NCBI GenBank assembly: GCA_019925095.2
Contig: CM034405.1
Coordinates: forward strand, 8,816,401-8,880,400
Reading direction: 5' to 3'
Length of the DNA stretch: 64,000 bases
Origin: Dendrolimus kikuchii
Taxonomy: Eukaryota; Arthropoda; Insecta; Lepidoptera; Lasiocampidae
This document shows positions 13,401-22,052 of this stretch, piece by piece; the first letter of the stretch is position 1, and each line of letters starts with the position of its first letter. A program made the position numbers and the translations under genes. Below the pieces are notes generated by a model. The model ran no database searches, was not told where the DNA came from, and saw only the letters and a list, made by a program, of their open reading frames with translations.

Positions 13401-14960
13401 ATGTATAGCTCAGCTGAATTGTAGGTTATCAGCTGACGCCATTCAACGGAGTTCTTGTGACAACTCGAAAGGCCACATTTGACTATACAGTTCACATTTC
13501 TCACAAAAACACATAAATTACTACTCAAAAACTATCAATATAATAATAATAAAAATGTATTTATTTCAATAAGTCCATACATGTAAGTTGCCGGGGCTTC
13601 CCAGAAAGTAATCAGATGATACTTGTGTTGGGAAATCTCGCTCTTCCTATGTTTCATCAATTTTAAGACTATCAATTCGCTGAATTACAGAGAGTCCTTC
13701 TACAAATATTTAAAGAAAATAAAAAAAAGAGATAAATAGATGGGTTTCGAGTGGTTGTGTCCGCAAGGGCAAGTAGCAAGCGAAAGTGTAAGGTGCGTGT
13801 GTATGGGTGTGTACGCGTGTACGAGTGTACGCGTGCATACGTGTGTGTGCGTGCGTGCGTGCGTGCGCGCGCGCGTGTGTGTGTGTTGTGTGTGTGTGTG
13901 TGTGTGCGTGCGGGTGGAAGTTAGAATGGAACACAAATCCCTACTCATTTGTTTTGAGTCTTATTGAAAACATTAAGCATGTATCAGATTCAAGCTGATG
14001 TAACCAAGATGTCTTCCACTTCATCATAATTAAGGATTAAGAGCCATTCAGTCAGATTTTTCTTACACTCATATAGTTGAATGGGGTAAATGTTCATTTT
14101 CGAGTAATTTTACACATTTTTAGAAAATAAAACTGCACAGCACAACATCTCCTTTCCGTTCCCGCCAAACACTCCTCAGTCTTCGGTATATATGTTCTTC
14201 AACGAGGGTTGCCCTCGATTTCGTCATAGGTCATGTAAATGCTAGTTTTATTTGTTTATGATAGGTGGCACCAGCGACCGTGGAAAATGTGCTCCTCCAG
14301 CACAACGGTGTGGCTGAGTGCGGAGTGGTGGGTGCACCGGATGAGGTCGCCGGGGAACTACCCACTGCGTTCGTGGTGCCCAAGCCAGGCGCCAATGTAA
14401 CCGAGCAAGAGCTTATTGCATTCAGTAATACTTTGGTAAGTTTCATCATATTGTCAAATGTATACTAAACTGTCTTAGTAATTAAATTATTTTGTATGTT
14501 TGATTATGACAAGCGTTCGCATCAAGAAGGCCATCCCGCAACCTCTATGTGTATTTTTTATGTCTATCTAAGTTTAAAAGTCCATAAAACTGAGTTGGCC
14601 AGGTTGCGAACCAAACTAAAAAAAAAATACAAGCATATAATCAAACCTTGCAATGTTATCATTTCAACCCCGTTTAATAGCGTTATGCTAAGTATAGGTT
14701 CATAATTTTTCCTTTATTTTAACTATTGATTTGTCCTAAATCAAACAATTATTTCCCTTAATAACGATACGAATAATATGTAGATCTGAGCACGTTCTGC
14801 CGCCATGATTTATTGTTGCTTTGATTTTCAGTTGTCGCCATCGTCTAGACTCCATGGTGGAGTTTTCTTCGTTAAGGAAATTCCAAAGAACCCCTCGGGT
14901 AAAATTTTGCGGCGGGCACTTAAGGAAAACTTGCGAACACGAAAACAAAGTAAACTGTAA
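1294..14960 (+). CDS. Luciferase-like / 4CL-like acyl-CoA synthetase, copy 1 (nine exons)
   Basis: Joined exons 1294-1416, 7133-7340, 8080-8398, 9654-9819, 10163-10308, 10682-10820, 12684-12911, 14265-14435 and 14832-14960 give one open frame of 542 residues, the usual length for firefly-luciferase-like and 4-coumarate-CoA-ligase-like enzymes. ANL motifs appear in order: phosphate loop [11 protein letters not shown] (192-202), YHAYG with His236, YGMTE (332-336), TGD with Asp417, the hinge [11 protein letters not shown] (431-441), and PSGKILRR with the adenylation lysine at 524. The protein ends SKL, a type 1 peroxisomal signal, as in beetle luciferases. Such enzymes activate a carboxylic acid with ATP and then transfer it to CoA. 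The true substrate cannot be read from sequence; light production is not implied. Introns are up to 5.7 kb and filled with repeats. The intron 1 donor (GTACAA) is weaker than in copy 2. Confidence 0.93.
1583..1692 (+). pseudogene. Penelope-like element remnant, upstream part
   Basis: GGTTTTTAAGCGCGG..ATTTTATTTG and ACGTTTCGGC match the end repeat of the element at 23621-24300. The following bases encode degenerate GKRTN...EHTLGK, corresponding to the GIY-YIG endonuclease segment ending EHTLNKPNHY in that element. The sequence is interrupted at 1693 and resumes at 2188. Confidence 0.65.
1693..2187 (-). mobile_element. Retro-inserted sequence with poly(A) inside Penelope remnant
   Basis: A 495-bp GC-richer block flanked by the imperfect 12-bp direct repeat ACGTTGGGYAAA (1681-1692 and 2188-2199). 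A T-rich run at 1694-1710 is its poly(A) tail on the minus strand. The interrupted host protein reads EHTLGK on one side and TLGKPKHY on the other, proving insertion. The block has no recognisable protein; it may be the 3' end of a non-LTR element or a retroposed RNA. Confidence 0.65.
2188..2345 (+). pseudogene. Penelope-like element remnant, downstream part
   Basis: Translates in shifting frames to [24 protein letters not shown] and DW-DPIIK-like pieces that follow the order of the intact GIY-YIG C-terminus at 23937-24299. Frameshifts and stops make it non-functional. Confidence 0.65.
3230..3690 (-). pseudogene. RLE-class LINE, endonuclease fragment (copy C)
   Basis: The minus strand encodes [20 protein letters not shown], then [14 protein letters not shown] and [18 protein letters not shown]. 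The KRP(D/E) and WDVTCVD pieces match the restriction-like endonuclease region of copy B; here the D of the RPD motif is E, so the nuclease would be damaged. A T-run at 3368-3378 disrupts the frame. The copy is 5'-truncated near 3690. A 20-bp perfect inverted repeat lies inside it (3414-3472). Confidence 0.75.
3790..4215. repeat. Dispersed non-coding repeat (CCCGGGAAT family)
   Basis: Contains ATTCACGTAAAAACTACTGG, CCGATTTCGATGCGGTT and repeated CCCGGGAATC..CGGGAATTT, ending GTCAAGCGTGGACAAAGTCG. The same order appears at 27470-27760, in the reverse direction at 33250-33650, and at 36672-37330. It is an interspersed repeat without coding capacity. Confidence 0.7.
4285..4460. repeat. Dispersed repeat (GGCAGACGTTGTCCT family)
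   Basis: CTAGCGGTGCCGGCAGACG, AAATCTAGAAC, CACATAAAGTTTCATCAAAA and GATTCCAGCACCAAATATT match the 585-715 and 47290-47610 copies. It directly abuts a LINE tail. Confidence 0.6.
4464..4640 (-). repeat. CR1/Jockey-like LINE 3' tail
   Basis: Contains GAGTTCAGCAGACAGGCAGA, CCATCGCCTATGGACATTTG and GGTGCTACAAATGCGCTGCT. Its reverse complement is the sequence encoding the C-terminal end of the LINE at 6380-6734 (GVANVHRRR), so this is a 5'-truncated tail of that family on the minus strand. Further tails lie at 43520-43640, 63215-63425 and 63880-64000. Confidence 0.7.
4757..5037 (+). mobile_element. 5'-truncated R1-like LINE 3' end with 16-bp target duplication
   Basis: The stretch GATCGACTATGGTCTAAT, then CAAAGGACCCGGTA and a poly(A) at 5029-5037, matches the 3' UTR of the R1-like element whose minus-strand 3' end is at 18547. 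The direct repeat GCATTCGGATGGTGAA flanks it at 4741-4756 and 5038-5053. Only untranslated sequence is retained. It inserted into another dispersed repeat. Confidence 0.85.
5490..6022. repeat. Probable pogo/Tigger-type MITE
   Basis: The right end reads, on the minus strand, TATAGTCGACTCTCGATAAT followed by TTGACAC; the left end contains GCGATAATTTGACGTTCG and GAATCTCTCGATA. These degenerate terminal inverted repeats with AATTTGAA spacing resemble pogo-like ends. There is no transposase. Boundaries are approximate. Confidence 0.4.
6195..6960. mobile_element. DNA-type repeat A, copy 1 (interrupted)
   Basis: GGGCCTTCCACAATTTACGT at the left end and the run from CAGTTTTATTTCCATTTAAA to GAAATGTGACGTCACGAAAT match the copy at 18489-23545 base for base over long stretches. 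That copy ends in ACGTAATTTATAGATGGC, which is an inverted relative of the left end, so the family has short terminal inverted repeats. A CR1-like fragment sits inside at about 6380-6734. Confidence 0.65.
6380..6734 (+). pseudogene. CR1/Jockey-like LINE, reverse transcriptase C-terminus
   Basis: Two overlapping + frames encode [20 protein letters not shown] / [12 protein letters not shown], then [20 protein letters not shown] and a C-terminal [11 protein letters not shown]. This corresponds to the tail of the family also seen at 22233-22661 ([17 protein letters not shown]). A frameshift separates the two pieces near 6470. A short poly(A) at 6726-6733 marks the 3' end. It splits DNA-type repeat A, whose uninterrupted form is seen near 23290-23335. 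Confidence 0.75.
7133..7340 (+). CDS. Copy 1 exon 2
   Basis: 208 bases from acceptor CTACAG to donor AAAG|GTAAAT, phase 0 in and 1 out. It encodes [20 protein letters not shown] through [17 protein letters not shown], the N-terminal part of the large ANL domain. Length and phase are identical to copy 2 exon 2. Confidence 0.93.
7445..7515 (+). repeat. LINE 3' tail fragment
   Basis: GGAAACGTCCATAGGCGACG and GTAATCAATCTTTATCAGGT match the CR1/Jockey-like tail in the sense orientation. It lies in intron 2 of copy 1. Confidence 0.5.
8080..8398 (+). CDS. Copy 1 exon 3 (phosphate loop)
   Basis: 319 bases between ATTACAG and CA|GTAAGT. It encodes [35 protein letters not shown] and the nucleotide-binding loop [18 protein letters not shown], identical at the loop to copy 2. 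All core Ser/Thr/Gly/Lys residues are present. Confidence 0.95.
8954..9340. repeat. Dispersed repeat with an internal 9-bp tandem array
   Basis: Between about 8999 and 9165 the sequence is a degenerate array of 9-base units of the form AAAATGNCN (ATGACGAAA, ATGACCAAA, ATGAACAAA, ATTGCCAAA, ATGATCAAA). Flanks (TTTGCCCACGGAATATTCAC before, ACCGAAATTCAGCCAAATCG after) recur around 41230-41450 and 57770-57990, so the array belongs to an interspersed family. The in-frame Met-Thr-Lys translation is a by-product. Confidence 0.65.
9654..9819 (+). CDS. Copy 1 exon 4 (His motif)
   Basis: 166 bases from TTTCAG to AAG|GTAGGT. It encodes [20 protein letters not shown] and [15 protein letters not shown]. 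His236 in WYHAYG is the position of the conserved ANL histidine (His245 of firefly luciferase by alignment from memory). Confidence 0.94.
10163..10308 (+). CDS. Copy 1 exon 5
   Basis: 146 bases between TTTTTTAG and AAAAG|GTTAG. It encodes [20 protein letters not shown] and [19 protein letters not shown], the (S/C)GAAPL motif of the acyl/aryl pocket region. Same length as copy 2 exon 5; copy 2 reads SGAAPL. Confidence 0.94.
10682..10820 (+). CDS. Copy 1 exon 6 (YGMTE)
   Basis: 139 bases from ATCTTTAG to AAG|GTAAAA. It encodes [20 protein letters not shown] and [19 protein letters not shown], containing the YGxTE adenylate-binding motif and the GxxGxP turn. Confidence 0.95.
10917..11388. repeat. 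Tandem array of ~125-bp units in intron 6
   Basis: Three successive units each run GATTTTTT..GCCAGAAA, GGCGTCC.CAGAAC, CCTACCAAAGTTTCATCA-like, TGATCA.T..TTTAG and GACAAACATACAAACATT. They start near 10990, 11128 and 11254, and a degenerate partial unit precedes them. Units differ by many substitutions, so the array is not young. Confidence 0.75.
11389..12683. other. Remainder of intron 6, copy 1
   Basis: AT-rich, with no gene seen. The 3' part (about 12480-12600, from GAAGCGCAAAGAAA to CATTGACATAAG-like) is homologous to the 3' part of intron 6 in copy 2 (about 49755-49885), confirming that introns were duplicated with the gene. A short TTGAGCCAG/GTTTGTTACTCTTTCACGC-type LINE tail lies near 12200-12260. 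Confidence 0.55.
12684..12911 (+). CDS. Copy 1 exon 7 (TGD and hinge)
   Basis: 228 bases, phase 0 to 0, from TTTTCAG to CAG|GTATGA. It encodes [38 protein letters not shown] and [15 protein letters not shown]. It carries Asp417 (ribose contact), the D-R hinge and Lys440 (equivalent of firefly Lys443). Confidence 0.96.
13545..14080. repeat. Copy-1-specific insertion with (GT)n/(GC)n run in intron 7
   Basis: Flanking intron sequence (13430-13530 and 14085-14170) matches a continuous block at 51000-51210 in copy 2, so 13545-14080 is extra DNA in copy 1. Inside, 13790-13915 is an alternating purine-pyrimidine run of GT, GTGC and GCGC repeats. No gene was seen. Confidence 0.6.
14265..14435 (+). 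CDS. Copy 1 exon 8 (C-terminal domain)
   Basis: 171 bases from TGATAG to TTG|GTAAGT. It encodes [20 protein letters not shown] and [19 protein letters not shown], ending FSNTL. It is the first half of the mobile C-terminal domain. It is very similar to copy 2 exon 8 until the AGTA of the Phe-Ser codon region, where copy 2 diverges. Confidence 0.95.
14832..14960 (+). CDS. Copy 1 exon 9 (catalytic Lys, SKL)
   Basis: 129 bases from TTTTCAG to the TAA stop. It encodes [39 protein letters not shown] and SKL. Lys524 of PSGKILRR is the adenylation lysine of ANL enzymes, and SKL is a canonical peroxisome import signal. No counterpart was found downstream of copy 2. Confidence 0.95.
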   Translation: MSPSSRLHGGVFFVKEIPKNPSGKILRRALKENLRTRKQSKL

Positions 14961-15259
14961 TATCTCACGAAACAAAGCAAACTATATCATCTATGTATCT
15001 ATACGGTAGTGATACAGTATAACAAATAGCAGCTTATGAGGTTTTGGTAAAATTAACAAGTTCTAGTGTGGTGGGTAATAGAGACTCTAGAGAGCCAATA
15101 ATTTATAAAATTGTAAGTTACATTTCAACTATTTTATTTTACCAGTGCAATTTATATTTTCCTAACTTACAGAGAGAATCAGAAGTTGGAGTGAAGTACA
15201 TTTATTATAATTGTAATGAAGTTTTATTTCCGACTGCTTATATATTGTATATGTAACGT
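14961..15259 (+). other. 3' flank of copy 1
   Basis: Noncoding AT-rich sequence. No clean AATAAA lies close to the stop; the first near 15330 is already in the 3' region of the adjacent LINE relic. The polyadenylation site is undetermined. Confidence 0.4.
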
Positions 15260-18225
15260 GTTATAAATTAAACTAAAAATTAATTTATATATACAAACTA
15301 AAATTAAACAAAATATATTATAGTAATTGAATAAACTAAAATTATTTTAAAAATTAAACTAAACTATAAAATAGAAACCTAAAATTAAATACTAAAATTA
15401 AATAAAAAAAGAGAGTATAATTATAGATAAAATATTGGTCCCAAACCACTGTCACTTACCGGGAACGTTTCCAAAAGGCTGACGACGTTACCACGCTGAA
15501 TAGCAATGCTTACCCTTTGAGCAAAATAGACGCCAGCCTTTTGGTCGCGTGAGAGGTCTACTAAGCGTTCGGCGACATCTCGATAAAGTTTTAGAGCGTT
15601 AGGACCCCATGGTCGCAAATGTGTAACTATTGCCGATAGCGGCGTACTTGCGGCGCTTGAGGGCTTCCTGTTCGGCTGCAGCAGAACCGGCGGTAGCGGA
15701 CATACTTGAAAGATGGGACGCCGCCAGAGTGTCAACGCAAGTACATCCCACAATAAGGGGCGGCCCATCTTCCAAGGTACTAACGTCATCGCATCGGGTC
15801 TCCTGCCATCGTCGCGGCACAAATCGTTGGGTTATAGAACGGCAGGTACCCCGGCGGATAATGTCGTTCAGTGCCGCGTGACGAGAAATTCTACCGGCGC
15901 TTCTGCTCCAGGATAATCTATGATGTCCTAAGCGACCCACCTTATCCCCGCATTGACATAGGTGAGGGACCACACTGGTTGCCCCCAGGCGAATGCTGGC
16001 GAGGATTCTAAAGGTAGTATCATCTAACAGTGTGCCAAGATTCGCCGAGGGCAGTGCCTGTAGCCAGAGACCTGACTCCCAACGTGAGCCAGCTAAGAGA
16101 CGAGCACGCTCAGCTTGCCCCATACAAGAAGAAAGGAGTTTCTGATACGTTATAAGGCTGAGCGGCTCGTCCCAAAGCTTCTGGAGTTTTAGGTTCACGG
16201 GTAAATTTTTATTCGGGCAGGCCAGTGACCACGCATTTTTAGCCTCAGCCAAACACGGGACCTCAAAATCACTAAGTGATGGATTTAATATTTTACCGAT
16301 GAGGTCCATGGTGTTATACGCTGAGGCCAAGAAGGCGGGTAACGCTATGTCTGAAATTTTTCGTATTCCCAGGCCGCCGAGCCTTATAGGCAGGGTGGCC
16401 TGGGTCCATGAGCGATCATCAAAGGGCATGTTGAATAGTGATCAGAGTGATTGCCTAATAATATCATCTAAATTATTTACTAAATGTGGATGTTGCCAGA
16501 GCGGGCAGCAACGAAGTATGTATGTAAAATTTGGAACAAACAAACAGTGTCTGATAATAAAATATGCGCGATATATTTTTTAAATTACCAGTTTTTAAAA
16601 GAAAATTTTGAATTTTGGAGTCAACAAAGGATGCGAAAGAGTCGTCGAAGAGAGGGTACTCCAGGAGGGTTAGATTACTTTGATTAACAATTTTAAAATT
16701 TAGACTTAAACTTTGAAACTCAGATTTTACTTTTTCAATATTGTTTAACTTGTTGGATATATAAATTTCACATTTAGATAAATTTAAGACCAGACCGACT
16801 TTCGCGAACCCTTCTAACAGGAACTGAAAGTCATTTATAATTGTCTCAATGTCCCCACCTAGGGTATCATCGTCTAAGTACCATACATTAAATTTTGAAT
16901 TTAGTTTATCGATGATGAGATGGATTGCGAACGAAAACAAGGTCGGCCCGAGAGGGTCACCCTGCTAACACCCCGTTGCCGAAATTATTTGTGTGCCTTA
17001 ATACATTAAATTTGTAGCCTTGTTATATATAATATTGAGAAGTAAAATTCTACATTTGTGGAAATTTTTCATAAACTCGTGTAAGCAGGGTGTCCCTATC
17101 TACCGAATTAAAAGTGTTTTTTACATCGACCTTAAGCACTGCCTCACAGCAGTTTCTAGTGATAAAAACACGTAGCGCGTGAAACGCCGCCTTGCAGCCA
17201 CCTTTTGATCCGAAGCCCAGTTGGGTTGGAGCGAAATATGTGGAGCACGTGTCTATGATTTGTCGACAGCAAATTTTAGCTCCGAGGCAACGGTACGCTG
17301 TACCAATCGCTATAGGGCGTATGTCACCATCTTTTTTGACAAGAGCACATAAATTCGCACTATATAGCGTTGGTACAACTTCACTTGTCACAGAGCCAGA
17401 GAACATTAAATTCATCAAGTCTGTTAGATCCTTCAGGAGCGTCTCACCTGCGCCTCCAGTAGATCCACTCAATAGATCCTTAAGATGTTGCGGAGTGAGG
17501 CCGTCTAAGCCGCCAGCTGAGCCACCTCGGAAAGACAACAGACTAGAGAACAGCCCTCGGTTCGGTGACTAAGTTTTCATTCTGTGTTTTCCTACTTGGT
17601 CCTTGAAGGTGGATGTTTGTCAATCAAAGCGTCCAATTTGGTCTCATTGTTGGGAGCGACGGTATCGCTGGAGCACAAAATTTGTGCTGTACCTTTAATA
17701 TCTCCGTCTGAGATTTTGGATTCAACAAAACGACGTAGCCGACTTAAGGAATCCTTGCGGTCCTGTGTATGATTGTAATTTTTTAGTGTTTTTGGTTCCG
17801 GAATAATTATGCATCTTTTTTAAACTTTGGATGTGAGATTTCCAGATATATCGTCTATTTGAAAAATACGGGAGCAATAAAAGGTTCTCCCAGGCTTGTA
17901 GGTTATTATTTAATAGCACATATTTTATTAATTTTGAAAAAAATTGGCATACTGATATACGGGCACCGCGGGGAATTCTTTTAATTAAGGGGACTGAAAT
18001 TTTTAAATTACTGAGGTATTGACAAAGAGGAAGTGGATTTTTTAAATTTGTATCGGGATCTGTTTGTATGACAGGTAACGAGTTGGATAGATTAGTCTCT
18101 TTATTTGTCTTACCTAGATGTATTTTTAGGTCCCTATGGCCTTTGAAGAAACGTGGACCTGGGCACTTATGGCATTGGATTAAGTTCTCTAGCGATACCG
18201 TCAGGTTGTGATTGGGACATACAAT
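15260..18225 (-). pseudogene. RLE-class (R2/R4/Dong-like) non-LTR retrotransposon relic, copy B
   Basis: Read on the minus strand the pieces come in the order of an RLE-bearing LINE. A C2H2-type finger (QCHKCPGPRFFKGHRDLKIH) lies near 18130-18205. RT fingers/palm follow at 17050-17540 (GGSAGGLDGLTPQHLKD, IRPIAIGTAYRCLGAK, LKVDVKNTFNSVD). The QGDPLGPTLFSFAIHLIID region and the YLDDDT catalytic box lie at 16840-16975. A thumb region is followed by a zinc-knuckle-like CQCGDK..LGHH. The RDDGRRPD / WDVLAL-type nuclease residues lie near 15730-15820. Stops and frameshifts abound (for example just before QGDP). The clade name is inferred from architecture, and the 5' end may be truncated. Confidence 0.75.
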
Positions 18226-18488
18226 TTAAAGTATAAAAATAATTAAATTATAAATTAAATCTTAGGAACAATGACAATAGTTAATACGAACAAAAAAACT
18301 ATAAGATATAAAATAAAACGGGACCCTAAATTAGAACTATTTAAAAACTATACTTATGTTTGTTTAGCTATATAAAATTGTATTGTAGGCATGAACACTT
18401 TAAGTTTTTTAATAGTTCAAGTACTCAATTTTTTAAATTTCCGACTGCTTAATTTTATGGCATATAATATTCAAACAAGCAATGCTTA
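18226..18488. other. AT-rich spacer
   Basis: Low-complexity AAATTA-rich DNA between two element clusters; nothing recognisable. Confidence 0.5.
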
Positions 18489-18824
18489 GGGGCCCTCCAC
18501 AAATTACGTCACACGAATTTCATGATTTTTAAACCCCCTCGTCCTTTTTTTTTAAGGTGGGGGAAATGTACCGGGTCCTTTGCTAGGGATTAGACCATAG
18601 TCGATTATGGAGGCAATCCCCTAGGGGCTGCCAAACACTAATCGACCAACTCAATACTCCACTAAAACCACCCTCCTCCCATGTGCCCCGCTCTTATGGC
18701 AGGAAGAGCGTGAGACTTAGAACGTAGTTACGCCCTCGCTGATCCTAGCGCATCAGTGCTTGAGAATGCCCCGGGAAGCAGTGCAAACTCACTTTGTCAA
18801 CAGGGGTGAAGACTCTTCTGCTCC

Positions 18825-19873
18825 CTAGATGCTAGAGGGCCCCTGCAACGGTATTTCAAGGAGGGAAGTCATGCGCATATCTGCGCCTCCGGGACTCCGA
18901 CTGACGTCGGTACCCGTGAGACGCATACGCACTTGTACCTCTCTCCCTATCTCGTTCTCCTTTTGAGACATAACTACCTCGCAGAAATTGGACGCACCCA
19001 CCCAATGATCATCGCTCTGCAGCATGGCTTGCACCAGACTGCCGAGCGAATCGATCGAACCTACTATTGTCTCGAGTTCGAACCTCTGTGGTGCCCATGC
19101 TGCGCACTCGACTAGCGTGTGTAACGCCGTGTCTTGTGCGCCACACTGGCGACATTGAGGTGAAGGCAGGCAGCCCACCATATGATTCAGATTCTTATCG
19201 AAGCACCCATGCCCGGTAAGTATCTGCGTCATCCTGGTCAGGGTCCCGCGTTTTCGCGAGAGCCATCGCAACAGGTGTGGGCGCACCGCTTCCACTGTCT
19301 CAATGCCAGCCACAGGGTTTTCCAACTCTACGGACCAAGATTCGATCATGGTCGCGGTTTTCCACGTCCGGATTGCCTGAAACTCGGCCTGGCAGTAAAC
19401 CAGGCCACGTGCGAGTGCATACTGTCGGGAGCGCCGAACTTTGGCAAGTACGTCCGCCTGGAGAGGCCAGGGCGGATCGCCTGCCAAGAGTGTCGATGCC
19501 GTCCACGACACTGTACGGTATCCACGAATGGCCCTCACCGCCAGGACCCGCTGTGCGCGGCATAACAGAGTCCTATTGTGGCGGTGAAGTGCAGTGGACC
19601 ATACAGGTGCACCGTACAGGGCCATACTCCTAAGGATACCCGAGTAGAGTTTCCTAGTCGTCCCCCTCGGCCCCCCACGTTGGAAAGAAGCCGAGAGAAG
19701 GCGCCTGCGGACCTCACGAGTTTGGGAACTAGCTGCTCAAAGTGCGCTTTAAACAGCCATTTCTCGTTGAAAATTAGCTTCAGATATTTCATCTCGGGGC
19801 CTACACGAATGTCCAACCCTTGAACTGTAACGGTCAAGTCCGCGGGGGGATTATGAAAACGTCTATGGAACAT
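18825..19873 (-). pseudogene. R1-like ORF2, RT thumb and C-terminal region
   Basis: Contains AVMFHRRFHNPPADLTVTVQ, MKYLKLIFNEKWLFKAHFEQ and, after a frameshift near 19600, MALYGAPVWSTALHRHNRTL, the maturase-like GYRTVSWTAS and a CCHC motif CRQCG..(6)..HTLVEC. It ends in frame about 280 bases before the poly(A). The same C-terminus occurs at 37560-38230. Confidence 0.85.
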
Positions 19874-20124
19874 GACGGCCTCCGTCTTTGGGGGGAGACC
19901 TTCAAGCCCAACCTACCTATGCTTTGGACCAGGATCGCCAACCCGTCATTGGCGAGGTCCACGGATTCCGCGTAAGACGCAGCGCGTGCCGTGAGTAGGG
20001 TGTCATCCGCAAAGCAGATTAGCCCTATTCCGGGCAGGACCGGAACCCGAAGGATCCAGTCATAACCGACGTTCCAAAGAATCGGCCCGAGGACCGACCC
20101 CTGTGGAATGCCGCACGCGACGCG

Positions 20125-21522
20125 TCACCGACCTAACGCGCGATTCTCGGACTCACCGTCCTCCCAAAGGATGTACCTGTCCTGGAGGTACGCGCCCAAC
20201 AGCCTCGTGAGGTACGGGGGAACTCCGTGCGCACAGAGTCCCTCCCTGATCGTCTCGTGAGGGAGGCTGTTAAAGGTTGTCGCTATATCAAGCAACACCG
20301 CCAGGACAGTATCCTTCGCTTGGACGGCTTCGTCCGTTACAGCCCGCAGTGTCTCGAAGGCGTCCAACGTTGAGCGCCTCCGCTGAAATCCGAACTGCGT
20401 CTGTGCTAGCCCCGGCTCCATAGTGTCGAGATGCTTGACAAGGCGTTCCGCCAAGATCTTTTCGAAGACCTTGGCGATGTCGTTGAGCAAAACTATGGGC
20501 CTGTAGGCGGACGGATCGTTGGGAGGCCGACCTCCATTAGGAATTAGGCATAATCGGTCCTCCTTCCATTGCGACGGAAACTGACCTGCGTGAATACAGG
20601 CATCGAACAGTTCCCGCAGCTGGCTGCGTAGATGTTTAGCAGCCAGGAAGAGGAGCCGATCCGGAACCCCGTCGGGCCCCGGTGCCGTCTTCCTGCACTG
20701 GAGCCGGTCCAGGGCAACGTCTAATTCTTCCTCGGTGATGGAGTGAGGCTCCACCTCCGAGATGTTGGGTATGATTGGACCCATGTTTTGGGGAGTGAAG
20801 ATCCTGGAAAAGCCCATCGATAACCGACCGGAGGACCTCGAGTTCGAGCGTTTCCGTGACCGTAGTAGTGCAAGGCCGCAACGTATTGCGTGCCCCACGG
20901 TACAGACGCCCCCAAGGATCCCGGTCGAGTGTCTCGAGGAGCTCGGCCCGAACCCGGGCTTTCGATCGCAAAATTGCAATGGAAAGGGCATTCCTGGCCT
21001 CTCTGAACTCTCCCACGAGTCCATTCTTCTCAACATAGTCTGGGGTATGACGCGTTCTGCTGCGTTTGAGCCTATAGCTGATGATGCGGACTGCCTTCCG
21101 CATCTCGCCCAGCTCCTTGGTCCACAAGTGGACCGATGTACGTGGCGGTGGTAGTTTGGCTCGGGCATAGCAGCGTCGCAAATCCTTGTTAGGGATTTGC
21201 GCATGTGCTCAGCCTGCGCCTCCAGATTCCCCAAATCGGCTGGATGGGACCAGCATTCGATAACTGCCCTTTCCTCGGCTTGGTCCGGGTCAAGCTTGGT
21301 AAGAGCCCAACGCGGTAGCCTAGAGGGGGCACGAACAGGATTCGGACTGGGCGAGGGGGAGAGCTCGAATCTGATATACCGGTGATTAGAAAGAGACTCC
21401 ACCTCCTCCAGCACCCTCCACCCGACCACTCTGCGGGCGGCCGCATGAGTGGCGAATAACAGGTCGATGATCCACCCCACGCGTGCACGCAGATCTGGAC
21501 CGATCCCTGGTTCAAAATGCAC
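20125..21522 (-). pseudogene. R1-like ORF2, end of endonuclease and RT fingers/palm
   Basis: A 465-codon open stretch. The start has the endonuclease end (DLLFATHAAARRVVGW, SLSNHRYIRFEL). Then come RT blocks CRKTAPGPDGVPDRLL, SAYRPIVLLNDIAKVFEKIL, QTQFGFQRRRSTLDAF and AVLLDIATTFNSLPHE (block A Asp present). The FADD box (CFADDTLLTARA) lies in another frame near 19995-20030. The frame also departs from the family consensus between about 20640 and 21180, where alternative frames continue the homologous reading. Confidence 0.88.
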
Positions 21523-21590
21523 AGGTCAGATTGAAGAGCCCAGTCCTCAACCGCCCGTCCCCTAGCGTCGGTGTACGCGTTTCCCCAGGA

Positions 21591-22011
21591 TCAGTGCTTT
21601 GCGTTAAAGTCGCCTAGGACGAAAATCGTCTTCGGCGCCAATCTGCCAACGGCGTCCAAGGCAAGCTCGAACTCCGTTAGCGGGCGGTTCCGCGAAAAGT
21701 ACACGCCTATAACAACGAAACTTCCGCTTTCCGCCACCGCATAGCCCTTTTCTCTTTCGAGACTGGTGAGCGATATGCCAGACCCGGCCCTGGCGACCAC
21801 GGCTACCACATCGTCGAGATCCCCCACCCAGTTCCTGGCTGGGGGTACGTAATAAGGTTTGCTTATTATTATATTCGCAATTTTGCGAATTATTATATAT
21901 TATATTCGCAAGTTTGCTTGCCACTCCACCATCGCTTGCAGGCACAAGTCCTAAGCGGTACGGGGAGTGGTTTATGTTGGCTTGAAATAGTGTTAAGGGT
22001 GTACTGGGCAT
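21591..22011 (-). pseudogene. R1-like ORF2, endonuclease N-terminus
   Basis: Starts FQANINHS and continues in another frame with GDLDDVVAVVARAGSGISL, VVIGVYFSRNRPLTEFE and IFVLGDFNAKH. The VLGDFNA motif of AP-type endonucleases is intact. A 49-bp palindromic insert (21863-21911) flanked by GTTTGC repeats disrupts it. Confidence 0.8.
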
Positions 22012-22052
22012 TTAGATGTCTATTGGCACCCCTTCACTCGCCGGTTGTGGGT

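Noticed and set aside
13700..13970. Several His/Thr- or Cys/Val-rich reading frames on both strands
   Set aside because: All are readings of the GT/GC simple repeat.
17192..17572. + strand frame of 126 codons
   Set aside because: Antisense to the RT of the RLE-class LINE.
20762..21154. + strand frame of 130 codons and neighbours at 19182-19633 and 22829-23224
   Set aside because: They are shadows opposite the R1-like gag/RT, open because of the GC-rich codon usage of the LINE.
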